This document shows, one piece after another, positions 40,516 to 48,085 of a stretch of 48,085 nt of DNA. The position numbers were made by a program, and so were the translations under genes. This stretch comes from Alkalihalobacillus sp. YIM B00296 (GTDB lineage: Bacteria; Bacillota; Bacilli; Bacillales; Fictibacillaceae): the NCBI RefSeq assembly GCF_020179385.1, contig NZ_JAIBLJ010000027.1, forward strand, positions 1 to 48,085, read 5' to 3'. Below the pieces are notes generated by a model. It was not told where the DNA came from. It ran no database searches and saw only the letters and a program-made list of their open reading frames with translations. Every line of letters begins with the position of its first letter. Position 1 is the first letter of the stretch.

Positions 40516-41933
40516 TGTTATGGAAGCGAATCATCCGTCAATTGAAGAAATTCTATTCAACCATTTGGCATAATGTTGAAAAACTGAAAGCGGTATTGCT
40601 TACTCTTCTTATTGCGCTTAGTATTTTTCTGACCTACAGCCTCTGGACATTTACCCCGGATAATAATGTCCTGGAGAATGAAACGACGATCGAGGCTAAA
40701 ATCCCAGCTGGAAACAAGAAAAAGCTTTCGGACATCATTCAGCCACTACAGGTAATCATACATCATAATTCAAAGCATTACTGGTCCTATTCAATTGACC
40801 AAGATACAGTTTATAATCATTTGCAAAACGTTTTGCTGATCGGGAGCGACGACCAGGTCAAAAATGAAGAAGAGATTCAAAAAGATGGTATAGAGATCAT
40901 CTATCCTACCGGAATACCGGTCAGCGTACTTACAGAGACGTTCAAATTCAGTAATGAGAACCCTTTTCGTAATTATATGGGGAATATTGAGCGGTTAAGG
41001 GTCTATAATGATGAAGGTGAATGGAAAGTACAGTTCATTTTTGAACCTGAAGAAGTAGAGAATTCAGAAGAAGTTATGGATCCTGTCGTGTATGAATTTG
41101 AAACCTCAGATAAATCAACCAGAGCATTAGTTGAAGATATGGTAAAATCTAAGAATACCGTAGAAGTCGATGGATATAAGCTTAATGATAATACGTTTTA
41201 CTTACCTATTGAAGAGATGAAGGTTAATACTTATTTTTACACAACCAATGCAGTCAAGATCAGGTCATTTGTACAAGCTCTCTTGCCTCAAGATATAGCT
41301 ACGACAAAGACGAACAATAATATTTGGTATGGGAAATCAAAAAGCTATATTACTTATTTTCAGAAATCCGACGAGCTATCTTATTTCAATAAGAATAGCC
41401 AAGATGAAATTCCAAGGCAGAATGCCATTATTCAGAGTTTGGATTTTATTAACAACCATACAGGATGGACCAATACGTTTTATCTTGATCATTATTACGA
41501 GTCAAGTTTAGACGGTACTAAATACAGCCAACAAAAAGAAATTTATTATCGAATGATCATGAACGGATTTCCGATAGTGGGCAATAGTATTGGGGTAATT
41601 TCATTAAATTGGGCGTCGAATCAAGCAAGTGAATATAACCGTTCACTTGTTTATTTAAAAGAAGAATTTTATAATGATCAACAGAAAACCGTGGAAAAAG
41701 GATCAAAGGTCATTAATACATTATCAGAGCTTTCCGATGCAAATAACATATCGGATATCACAATCGGATATGCACTTAAACCAGGTAAGCTAGGAGGAGT
41801 AATTGAAACAAATTCAGTAGGGGGTACGTTATTTTTTTTAGAACCGGCATGGTATTATAAAATACGCTCGTCCTCGACCTGGAGACCAGTGGATTTCGAA
41901 TCGATAGAGCCGATTAAGAAAAAAGGAGGGTAA
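40512..41933 (+). CDS. walH: WalK regulator WalH (YycH)
   Basis: The 473-residue protein has one N-terminal helix (about 28-47), and the rest is extracellular. In B. subtilis YycH and YycI form a complex with WalK through their helices and restrain it. The start is GTG 40512 or ATG 40515; both overlap or touch the walK stop. Sequence is weakly conserved, so the assignment rests on topology, length and position. Confidence 0.92.
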   Translation: MMLWKRIIRQLKKFYSTIWHNVEKLKAVLLTLLIALSIFLTYSLWTFTPDNNVLENETTIEAKIPAGNKKKLSDIIQPLQVIIHHNSKHYWSYSIDQDTVYNHLQNVLLIGSDDQVKNEEEIQKDGIEIIYPTGIPVSVLTETFKFSNENPFRNYMGNIERLRVYNDEGEWKVQFIFEPEEVENSEEVMDPVVYEFETSDKSTRALVEDMVKSKNTVEVDGYKLNDNTFYLPIEEMKVNTYFYTTNAVKIRSFVQALLPQDIATTKTNNNIWYGKSKSYITYFQKSDELSYFNKNSQDEIPRQNAIIQSLDFINNHTGWTNTFYLDHYYESSLDGTKYSQQKEIYYRMIMNGFPIVGNSIGVISLNWASNQASEYNRSLVYLKEEFYNDQQKTVEKGSKVINTLSELSDANNISDITIGYALKPGKLGGVIETNSVGGTLFFLEPAWYYKIRSSSTWRPVDFESIEPIKKKGG

Positions 41934-41935
41934 AC

Positions 41936-42754
41936 ATGGACTGGAAAACCATCAAAACCATTTTCATCTTTACCTTTCTTATTCTGAATTTCTATCTTGG
42001 TTCAGAATTATATGAAAAAATATACCCGGATATTGCTCTTAAGGAAGAAGCTTTGGAAGAGTTGAAGATTGAGTATGAAGGCACATTCCCAACAATGAAT
42101 CAAAATCTATCGATGGTAAGCGGAACAGCTACAGAATACTCAGAAAAAATTGCAGAGGAATTTACAAAAAAGAATTCTAACCAGAAAGTCAATGTCAATG
42201 CAAACAAGATTATAAATGCTTATTTGAAGGAACCGTACTCGCTATCAACTGATAGTGAGAATAAGGTTGAGCTAGAGACTTTTATTGAACAATATGTCCC
42301 TGAGCATGAACAGTATAAATATTGGAAGCATGAAGAGAAAGGGAATCGGGGTCTATATTTATTCAGGCAACAGAAAGATGATGTCCCTTTCTATTTCAGT
42401 GATTATATTACTGAAACCGATTTAACTGGACTGATTGAGATATATACCAACGAAGATGATGAGATTACCAGTTACAGATTAACTAAAATGAATATTGCGG
42501 AAGAGGAAACTGACGATAAATTGATTACAGCTGAAGAAGCGCTGTTAGTTCAGAACATTCCTTCTGGAACTACTATAGAAAGTATTGAGCCTGTGTATTT
42601 TACCCTGATCGACAATGAGGGATGGAAGGTGTTTGTACCAAGCTGGCACATCGTTACTGAAGACCGAGAGCTAATGGTAGATGCGACTGATTCCTCTGTC
42701 ATTACCCTTGATAATTACAAAGACGAAGATGAAGTTGAAGAAAGTGAGGAATAA
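41936..42754 (+). CDS. walI: WalK regulator WalI (YycI)
   Basis: The 272-residue single-pass protein starts [19 protein letters not shown]. An extracellular domain follows, ending in a tail rich in Asp and Glu. It is the partner of WalH, 2 bp downstream of it, and is followed 1 bp later by walJ. Confidence 0.94.
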   Translation: MDWKTIKTIFIFTFLILNFYLGSELYEKIYPDIALKEEALEELKIEYEGTFPTMNQNLSMVSGTATEYSEKIAEEFTKKNSNQKVNVNANKIINAYLKEPYSLSTDSENKVELETFIEQYVPEHEQYKYWKHEEKGNRGLYLFRQQKDDVPFYFSDYITETDLTGLIEIYTNEDDEITSYRLTKMNIAEEETDDKLITAEEALLVQNIPSGTTIESIEPVYFTLIDNEGWKVFVPSWHIVTEDRELMVDATDSSVITLDNYKDEDEVEESEE

Positions 42755-42755
42755 C

Positions 42756-43544
42756 GTGAAGTTTAGTGTTTTGGCTAGTGGAAGTACTGGGAACGCATGT
42801 TATGTTGAAACGGAAAAAAGCCGTCTCCTTGTTGATGTTGGTTTAAGCGGGAAGAAAATAGAGGCTTTGTTTAAAAAAATAAACCGAGATCCTAAGTTTC
42901 TTGATGGTATTCTCGTAACCCATGAACACAGTGATCATATTAAAGGGTTGGGGATTATATCACGACGTTTCAAGTTACCGATCTATGCCAATGAAAAAAC
43001 GTGGATTGCTATGGAAAACCAAATCGGCAAAATACCGACTGATCTGAAGTTCCATTTTGAATGCAATCGGGTACGATCCTTCGATGATTTGCAAGTTGAG
43101 TCATTTGGTGTATCCCATGATGCAGCCTCGCCCCAATTTTATGTGTTTCACCAAGGGGATAAGAAGCTGACCCTTGCCACTGATATGGGCTATGTCAGTG
43201 ATCGGATCAAAGGGACAGTTAAAGATTCGGATATGATTATCTTTGAATCGAACCATGATATCGATATGTTGATGATGGGGAGATACCCATGGAATATCAA
43301 GCGTCGTATACTGGGTGATCAAGGCCATGTTTCCAATGAAGACGCTGGTGAAGCCCTGGCTGAAATCATCGGTGACAAAACACGCCGTATTTATCTGGCC
43401 CATCTGAGCAAGGATAACAATATGAAAGATCTAGCAAAAATGTCGGTACAGCAAACCTTAGAGAATCGCGGATTTGAGATCGGTGAAAAGGTAGCTCTCT
43501 ATGATACGGATGCAGAAGTTCCGACAGAACTTATAACTGTTTAG
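42756..43544 (+). CDS. walJ: metallo-beta-lactamase fold protein WalJ (YycJ)
   Basis: The 262-residue protein starts [18 protein letters not shown], a WalJ hallmark. The metal-binding signature is [10 protein letters not shown]; further ligands are in [14 protein letters not shown] and LAHLSKDNN. The family has 5'-3' exonuclease-type relatives and is linked to coordination of division and replication. GTG at 42756 follows GAGG and gives the conserved start; the longer frame from 42681 overlaps walI and is rejected. Confidence 0.95.
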   Translation: MKFSVLASGSTGNACYVETEKSRLLVDVGLSGKKIEALFKKINRDPKFLDGILVTHEHSDHIKGLGIISRRFKLPIYANEKTWIAMENQIGKIPTDLKFHFECNRVRSFDDLQVESFGVSHDAASPQFYVFHQGDKKLTLATDMGYVSDRIKGTVKDSDMIIFESNHDIDMLMMGRYPWNIKRRILGDQGHVSNEDAGEALAEIIGDKTRRIYLAHLSKDNNMKDLAKMSVQQTLENRGFEIGEKVALYDTDAEVPTELITV

Positions 43545-43560
43545 AGAGAAACCAGGTTTC

Positions 43561-43643
43561 AAAACTGTCAGTTACGGAAATATAGTATGTGGTTTATAAA
43601 TGTCAAAAATCACCCATATTCCGAAGTCTGACGGTTTTTTTTG
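43561..43643 (+). terminator. long-stem terminator after walJ
   Basis: AAACTGTCAGTTACGGAAATAT (43562-43583) pairs, with mismatches, with ATATTCCGAAGTCTGACGGTTT (43616-43637), and more T follow. It separates walJ from the protease gene. TATAAT at 43646-43651, just after, is a likely -10 box for that gene. Confidence 0.7.
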
Positions 43644-43689
43644 TCTATAATGGACATAACAAAGATAACTGAAAGGGATGATGAGATAA

Positions 43690-44889
43690 ATGGGTTACTA
43701 TGATCAAGATCCTCGTAATCCTCAAAGACCAAAGGGGAACAAATCAAAAGGTTTTTTAATGGGTTTGACAGGTGTCTTACTGGGGGCTCTTCTCGTTATT
43801 TTCGCCACTGATTTCGGGTTATTTTCAGATATGGAATTAAACCCGAACAAGAACGCTGCAGGGGATACCGAACAAAATGCAACGAATGAAACGGTAAACG
43901 TAGATGTCAATACAGCTATTACAGAAGCTGTCGAAAAGGCACAAGGCTCTGTCGTCGAAGTCGAAAATATACAAAAATCAAGTATGTTTTCACAGGACGG
44001 TCAAGCTGGTGTCGGCTCTGGGGTCATTTATAAAAAAGAGGGCGGGAAGGCGTTCATCGTCACAAATCATCATGTTGTAGCAAACGCCGCTCAATTAGAG
44101 GTTGCCCTTGTAGATGGTACGAAATTGGAGGCTAAATTGCTGGGTTCTGACCAAATCATGGATCTGGCTGTATTACAAGTTGACGGAAGCAAAATCGATG
44201 AAGTTGCTGAGTTTGGTAGTTCTAGCAATTTAAAACCTGGAGAACCCGCCATTGCTATCGGAAACCCTCTAGGAAACTTTCCTGGTACAGTCACACAAGG
44301 AATCGTCAGTGCCGCTGATCGGACGATTGGAGTTGACCCTAATAATGATGGTCAACCAGATTGGCAGGCTGAAGTGATCCAAACAGATGCAGCGATCAAC
44401 CCTGGTAACAGCGGTGGTGCCCTGATCAATATTAAGGGCCAAGTCATTGGCATCAACTCAATGAAAATAGCAGAACAGGCCGTAGAAGGGATCGGATTTG
44501 CCATTCCATCTGATATTGCCCGGCCGATCATAGAAGATCTTGAGAAGCAAGGAAAAGTCATGCGGCCATATATGGGAGTTGAAATTGTACCGCTTTCTCA
44601 AGTATCGAACTATCACAGGCAACAAACCTTGAAAATTCCGAATGATGTAACTCAAGGAGTTGTCATAATGGGAGTTGAATCGACATCACCAGCAGCAAGT
44701 GCCGGTTTGAAGGAATTCGATGTCATTGTCGAGCTTGATGGCAAGAAGGTCAATTCACCAGCTGAATTAAGAAAACATCTTTATACAAATAAAGAAATCG
44801 GAGATGAATTGGAAATAACGTATTACCATGAAGGGGAAAAGAAGACGACAACAATGAAATTAGGAGAATCAAAAGGTTCGGGAGAGTAA
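43690..44889 (+). CDS. htrC: HtrA-type serine protease HtrC (YyxA)
   Basis: This membrane-anchored S1C protease has 399 residues. A cytoplasmic stretch is followed by a helix (about 20-43). The catalytic triad is H128 (TNHHVV), D158 (DLAVL) and S241 (NPGNSGGAL). The C-terminal PDZ domain (about 295-390) contains SPAASAGLKEFDVIVELDGK. It degrades misfolded exported proteins. It is the last gene of the wal region, with its own -10 box and terminator. Confidence 0.95.
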   Translation: MGYYDQDPRNPQRPKGNKSKGFLMGLTGVLLGALLVIFATDFGLFSDMELNPNKNAAGDTEQNATNETVNVDVNTAITEAVEKAQGSVVEVENIQKSSMFSQDGQAGVGSGVIYKKEGGKAFIVTNHHVVANAAQLEVALVDGTKLEAKLLGSDQIMDLAVLQVDGSKIDEVAEFGSSSNLKPGEPAIAIGNPLGNFPGTVTQGIVSAADRTIGVDPNNDGQPDWQAEVIQTDAAINPGNSGGALINIKGQVIGINSMKIAEQAVEGIGFAIPSDIARPIIEDLEKQGKVMRPYMGVEIVPLSQVSNYHRQQTLKIPNDVTQGVVIMGVESTSPAASAGLKEFDVIVELDGKKVNSPAELRKHLYTNKEIGDELEITYYHEGEKKTTTMKLGESKGSGE

Positions 44890-44907
44890 GCATCACTCTC
44901 CCTTTTT
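44880..44907 (+). terminator. htrC terminator
   Basis: GGGAGAGT (44880-44887) pairs perfectly with ACTCTCCC (44895-44902), followed by TTTTT. The stem includes the end of the coding sequence. Confidence 0.9.
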
Positions 44908-44973
44908 CATGTCGAAATAACAGATATGCTACACTATGAATAGGTGAACAATGTAAAAGGAAGTGAACCAAAA

Positions 44974-45132
44974 GTGATCGCTTGCTGTAAAGAACATGTA
45001 GAACTGGCTTTGGAAGTCATCGTTGATGAATATGAAACAGCTCCTGAAATGAAAGAACTCACAGAATCAGAGAAGTTATCCACAATCTGTGAATATTGCA
45101 AAAATAACGCCATATATATGGTATCAAACTAA
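44974..45132 (+). CDS. yyzF: CxxH/CxxC small protein (YyzF-like)
   Basis: The 52-residue protein has CKEH near the start and CEYC near the end, the pattern of the CxxH/CxxC family found next to rlmH in Bacillus. It probably binds one metal ion, and its function is unknown. GTG at 44974 follows AAAGGAAGTGA. An upstream GTG at 44944 would add ten residues not typical of the family. A DnaA box lies inside its coding sequence. Confidence 0.8.
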   Translation: MIACCKEHVELALEVIVDEYETAPEMKELTESEKLSTICEYCKNNAIYMVSN

Positions 45133-45190
45133 TGTTCCTATACAGAATGTGGATAGAAAATGTGTATATGTGGATAAAATTTGTGGATAA
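45076..45190. promoter_or_regulatory. DnaA-box cluster upstream of rlmH
   Basis: There are four boxes: TTATCCACA (45076-45084), TGTGGATAG (45148-45156), TGTGGATAA (45169-45177) and TGTGGATAA (45182-45190). They end 25 bp before the rlmH start. From memory, a DnaA-box cluster at yydA, the B. subtilis name for rlmH, is known there. Confidence 0.88.
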
Positions 45191-45214
45191 CGTCTTTGCA
45201 GAGGTGGACAACCT

Positions 45215-45694
45215 GTGAATATACAAATCGTTACTGTAGGTAAGTTGAAAGAGAAGTATTTAAAACAAGGGATCTCAGAGTATGTAAAACGGCTTGGCCC
45301 CTATGCCAAAATAGAAGTAATCGAGGTTTCCGATGAGAAGGCGCCAGAGCAACTCAGTGAGAATGAGATGGAGCAGGTAAAGAATGCAGAAGGCTCACGT
45401 CTCCTTGCAAAAATCGGTCAAGATGTCCATGTCATAGTACTTGCGATTGAAGGGAAACAAAAGACATCTGAGCAGCTTGCCAGAAATTTAGATCAGCTCG
45501 CTACTTATGGAAAATCGAAAATAGCCTTCGTGATCGGAGGTTCTTTAGGATTGAGTGAAGAAGTCTTAAAACGATCGAATGAACAGCTATCCTTTTCCAA
45601 AATGACCTTCCCCCATCAACTCATGCGCTTGATCCTGGTGGAACAGATCTACAGAGCGTTCAAGATCAATCGCGGTGAACCGTATCATAAGTAA
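45215..45694 (+). CDS. rlmH: 23S rRNA pseudouridine-1915 N3-methyltransferase RlmH
   Basis: The 159-residue SPOUT methyltransferase has the knot motif [14 protein letters not shown] and a C-terminal block ending [14 protein letters not shown]. It acts on pseudouridine 1915 in helix 69. GTG at 45215 is 7 nt after GAGGTGG. The final typical gene of the conserved origin region. Confidence 0.97.
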   Translation: MNIQIVTVGKLKEKYLKQGISEYVKRLGPYAKIEVIEVSDEKAPEQLSENEMEQVKNAEGSRLLAKIGQDVHVIVLAIEGKQKTSEQLARNLDQLATYGKSKIAFVIGGSLGLSEEVLKRSNEQLSFSKMTFPHQLMRLILVEQIYRAFKINRGEPYHK

Positions 45695-45727
45695 ATGGGG
45701 CCCTCAATAGTAGAGGGTCTCTTTTTA
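45695..45727 (+). terminator. rlmH terminator
   Basis: GGCCCTC and GAGGGTC form a 7-bp stem, with one wobble pair, followed by TCTTTTTA. Confidence 0.88.
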
Positions 45728-45854
45728 CTTCTTTTATAGAGATCTCACCTATTAATGTGTAAGTATCACTGAAATTATTTCCTTTCTTAATCATATATAT
45801 TGTTGTAGATTTATAAGGTAAAAAGTAGTGTGAATATTAACCTGTGAGGGGAAA

Positions 45855-46352
45855 ATGGAAATGAAAAACATACTATTCAAGTATATGAATACATTCACTT
45901 CTCTCAATAAGGAAGAACAACTGGCTATCGCGAATAAAATCGTTGTAAAGGAATATAAAAAAGGAACCGTGCTCCTTAGACAAGGAGATGTCCCCACTAA
46001 ATGTTATTTTGTGTTGAAAGGTTGCAGGTTGCATTAGGTAGTACTCGATTGATGAAAAAGGAAAAGAGGTTACATCTAATTTCTATACCGAAGAGCAAGC
46101 CGTTGCAATTTTCAATCATCATAAACTAGATAAGTTATACTAAATATGATCAATTGGAGTCAATGACACGCAGGATGATCGAAGAAAACTTTGGTCAAGT
46201 ACAAGAAGATTTTGCTGCTTTTGTCGCTTTAACACCAAAAGAGCGTTTCAAATCACTCTTAATGAAGCGACCTTACTTGATCGCTCGTGTACCCCAACAT
46301 CAATTGGGAAGTTATCTCGGAATTACCCCAGAGTCTTTAAGCAGAATTAAAC
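45855..46352 (+). pseudogene. decayed Crp/Fnr-family regulator
   Basis: Three pieces lie in three frames. The first, from ATG 45855, is the start of a cyclic-nucleotide-binding domain (YKKGTVLLRQGDVPTKCYFV) ending at TAG 46035. The second (from 46042) continues as YSIDEKGKEVTSNFYTEEQA and ends at TAA near 46141. The third (46154 on) gives ESMTRRMIEENFGQVQ and a helix-turn-helix (LGSYLGITPESLSRI) that degenerates near 46350. About 40 codons are missing between pieces two and three. At least two frameshifts and one deletion make it non-functional. Confidence 0.88.
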
Positions 46353-46371
46353 CAATTAGAATAAGTATTCT

Positions 46372-47091
46372 CTATTTAATAAAATTTTTCCTTCCTCTGA
46401 ATAGTAACCATAATCCAAAGCCTAATTCTCCAACAATCATCGGTACTGTAAAAACAATTTCAAGTACTTTAACGATCCCATCGTATTGGGGGATAAACGC
46501 GCTGAATAGGTGTATGATTATATAACCAACAGAAACCAGAAATAATAAGATGCTAAGGTCTTTAGGTATATCGTCCGAATTGAAAGCCACATAACTCACA
46601 ACCAGTAAATGTAAACCAAAAATGATCAAACCAATAGACCAGATAAAATGAAATGCTTCTAAATATAACATTAAGAGACCTTGAATTTGACCTCTAGTAT
46701 TAAGTAAGGAAAAATATTCTGTACTTCTTACAAGGAGAAATACAAATACCAAATTTAGAATGGCAATCCCTAATATAGCTGCATAGGTAAGCCGAAGCCA
46801 TACCCCGAGTAACGAAAGACTTTTATTAATAGGCCGCAGGAAGATATAGAGGGCCCAAGACACGACGATGTCACAGATCAGGAGGATGAGCCAACCAAAA
46901 ATTCCAGCACCGAAAAGGGTGATGGAAGACCTGATGTTGTTAAACATGGTTCCAGCATCACCTTACACAACAAGGTTTCCTTGCACATGGCCATAGGAAA
47001 AAGCTGCAGCAAGTGCCATGATGATAAGTGATACGCCAGCAGTCAGAGCAGATTTTCTCTGAAACACCATATTATTTTCAAAGGTAGCCAT
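46372..47091 (-). pseudogene. DUF4386 membrane protein gene with an internal stop
   Basis: ATG at 47091 follows GGAGG and opens MATFENNMVFQRKSALTAG, with the first membrane helix. The frame is interrupted by TAA at 46963-46965 after GNLVV. It continues in frame as GDAGTMFNNIRSS and further to 46372, with five more helices of a DUF4386 protein. A single CAA-to-TAA change would explain it. The downstream part could restart at ATG 46947 (191 residues) but lacks the first helix. It is convergent with the broken Crp gene. Confidence 0.85.
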
Positions 47092-47234
47092 TTATTAACC
47101 TCCATTTTTTGGGTTAAGTTAAGTTTAAATGGTGGCATATGGCTGAGCATTGACTTAAGCCAAGAAAGGATCCCTTTTTGAGAAACAGAGTAAAAAGTCA
47201 TTAATCTTAGTTTGATATCATTTAGCATTTACTC

Positions 47235-47846
47235 TTAATCCAAATTCTCGTGAGGTTTTTCTATATGCTTTCTATTTTTAACCTCAGTAAAAATGTTATC
47301 TGATTTACTTGTTTGAGTTATTGTATTTTCAGTCGAGGGATTAGATTGATTTGCTTCAATCAGCGATTTTAGCATTTGAATATCTTCTTTAGTAGCGTAT
47401 TGTTTATTAGGTTTTAACATATATCCTAACTGACCGTTCGATTCTAATGTAGCCCATTTTACATCACTAAAATTTTGAATGTTTTGTTGTCTCATTCGTA
47501 CTTCAAGCATGTCCACCGTTAACCGTAGCTTTTTTAAATTGCTTTCATTGATTTGGCCATTTTCGACTACGATAAGTGATTTTCCATAAATAATAGTCTC
47601 AAGAGTATTGGATTTTAAAACGATATACTCAATTAAAAGAAGTGTAAGAACCATTAAAAATGTAATCAACATAGTAATCCAAACGTTCCTGTCGCCAACA
47701 GGTTGAATAATTAATGACCCAACAGCTATCATCATGACAGTTTGAGCAACCGTAAGCTGTGAGATTGATTTTCTTCCAGCTAACCGCAAAATAAGTACTC
47801 CACCAATGACAATGACAATTGCTTTCCATATGAAGTGTAAATCCAA
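47235..47846 (-). CDS. DUF421 membrane protein (YetF/YdfR-like)
   Basis: The 203-residue protein has three N-terminal helices (about 5-80) with the family motif RLAGRKSISQLTVAQT. A cytoplasmic alpha/beta domain follows (about 85-165, YGKSLIVVENGQIN), then a polar tail. DUF421 proteins are common in spore-formers, some in spore membranes, without a settled function. TTG at 47846 is 7 nt after AAGGGGG. It may be accessory, since it lies beyond the conserved region. Confidence 0.85.
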   Translation of the reverse strand: MDLHFIWKAIVIVIGGVLILRLAGRKSISQLTVAQTVMMIAVGSLIIQPVGDRNVWITMLITFLMVLTLLLIEYIVLKSNTLETIIYGKSLIVVENGQINESNLKKLRLTVDMLEVRMRQQNIQNFSDVKWATLESNGQLGYMLKPNKQYATKEDIQMLKSLIEANQSNPSTENTITQTSKSDNIFTEVKNRKHIEKPHENLD

Positions 47847-48085
47847 AAATATTCCCCCTTTTCAAACAATCAATATCTACATTGCAAAATATATAATTTA
47901 AGGTAGACTCTTTCCGTTTACTGATTTAAAGCTTAGTTATAGAATGTTTAAAATCTATTTGACTGTTTTTTATTGTTGGTATTATTTCCTTTACCTTATC
48001 CTCTATTCGTTAATAAAACATACATCGATTGAAAATTGAAGAGGGTGTCAAGGCCGGTTATAACTTCCCCAAATTGTCCGGTTTA
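47847..48085. other. gene-free right edge
   Basis: The last 239 bp are AT-rich upstream sequence of the DUF421 gene. I see no frame, hairpin or repeat that I can support. The sequence from about 48040 is higher in GC and may begin another feature cut by the window edge. Confidence 0.4.

Noticed and set aside
47043-47228. 61-codon minus-strand frame between DUF421 and DUF4386
   Set aside because: It overlaps the true start of the DUF4386 gene in another frame and has no family resemblance.

Overview
The window is the replication-origin region of a spore-forming, low-GC Gram-positive bacterium of the family Bacillaceae. The evidence is the order rpmH-dnaA-dnaN-yaaA-recF-remB-gyrB-gyrA, together with spoIIIJ/yidC-jag-mnmE-mnmG-rsmG-noc-soj-spo0J, the sporulation gene yyaC, rpsF-ssb-rpsR, yybS-gdpP-rplI-dnaC, purA and the walRKHIJ-htrC-rlmH group. 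I cannot assign a genus from the sequence alone.

Layout. Positions 1-11,400 are read leftward. Tandem rRNA-type promoters at the left edge point out of the window. They are followed by a broken small exported peptide, a 5'-truncated HD-GYP remnant, gyrA, gyrB, remB, recF, yaaA, dnaN and dnaA. The origin is bipartite: one DnaA-box cluster lies between dnaA and rpmH, and a second cluster with a DnaA-trio-like array lies between dnaA and dnaN. From rpmH (11,414) almost everything reads rightward: RNase P protein, membrane insertion, tRNA modification, nucleoid occlusion and chromosome partition, then (after leftward yyaC) ychF, the S6-SSB-S18 operon, a peptidase E relative, c-di-AMP phosphodiesterase, L9, replicative helicase, purA, a tRNA cluster, an M23 cell-wall peptidase, the WalRK regulon core, an HtrA-type protease and RlmH. 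The right end (45,700-48,085) is accessory. It holds a decayed Crp-family gene, a DUF4386 membrane gene broken by one stop codon, and a DUF421 gene.

Working together. Genes are directed away from the origin on both sides. Initiation (DnaA, DnaN, helicase, SSB, gyrase), origin segregation (Soj, Spo0J, three parS sites), nucleoid occlusion (Noc) and cell-wall control (WalRK) are packed within about 40 kb. Two extra DnaA-box clusters, before mnmE and before rlmH, may buffer DnaA.

The least explained material is between genes. Five copies of a 150-210 bp element with short inverted ends sit 3' of terminator-like hairpins, always in the same orientation (four of the five terminators are clear). 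A second element with perfect 10-bp inverted ends lies after jag. A tRNA-Lys gene is split in its T-loop by 44 bp and carries an altered anticodon. remB appears to start with CTG. I did not find a large undescribed multigene system here.
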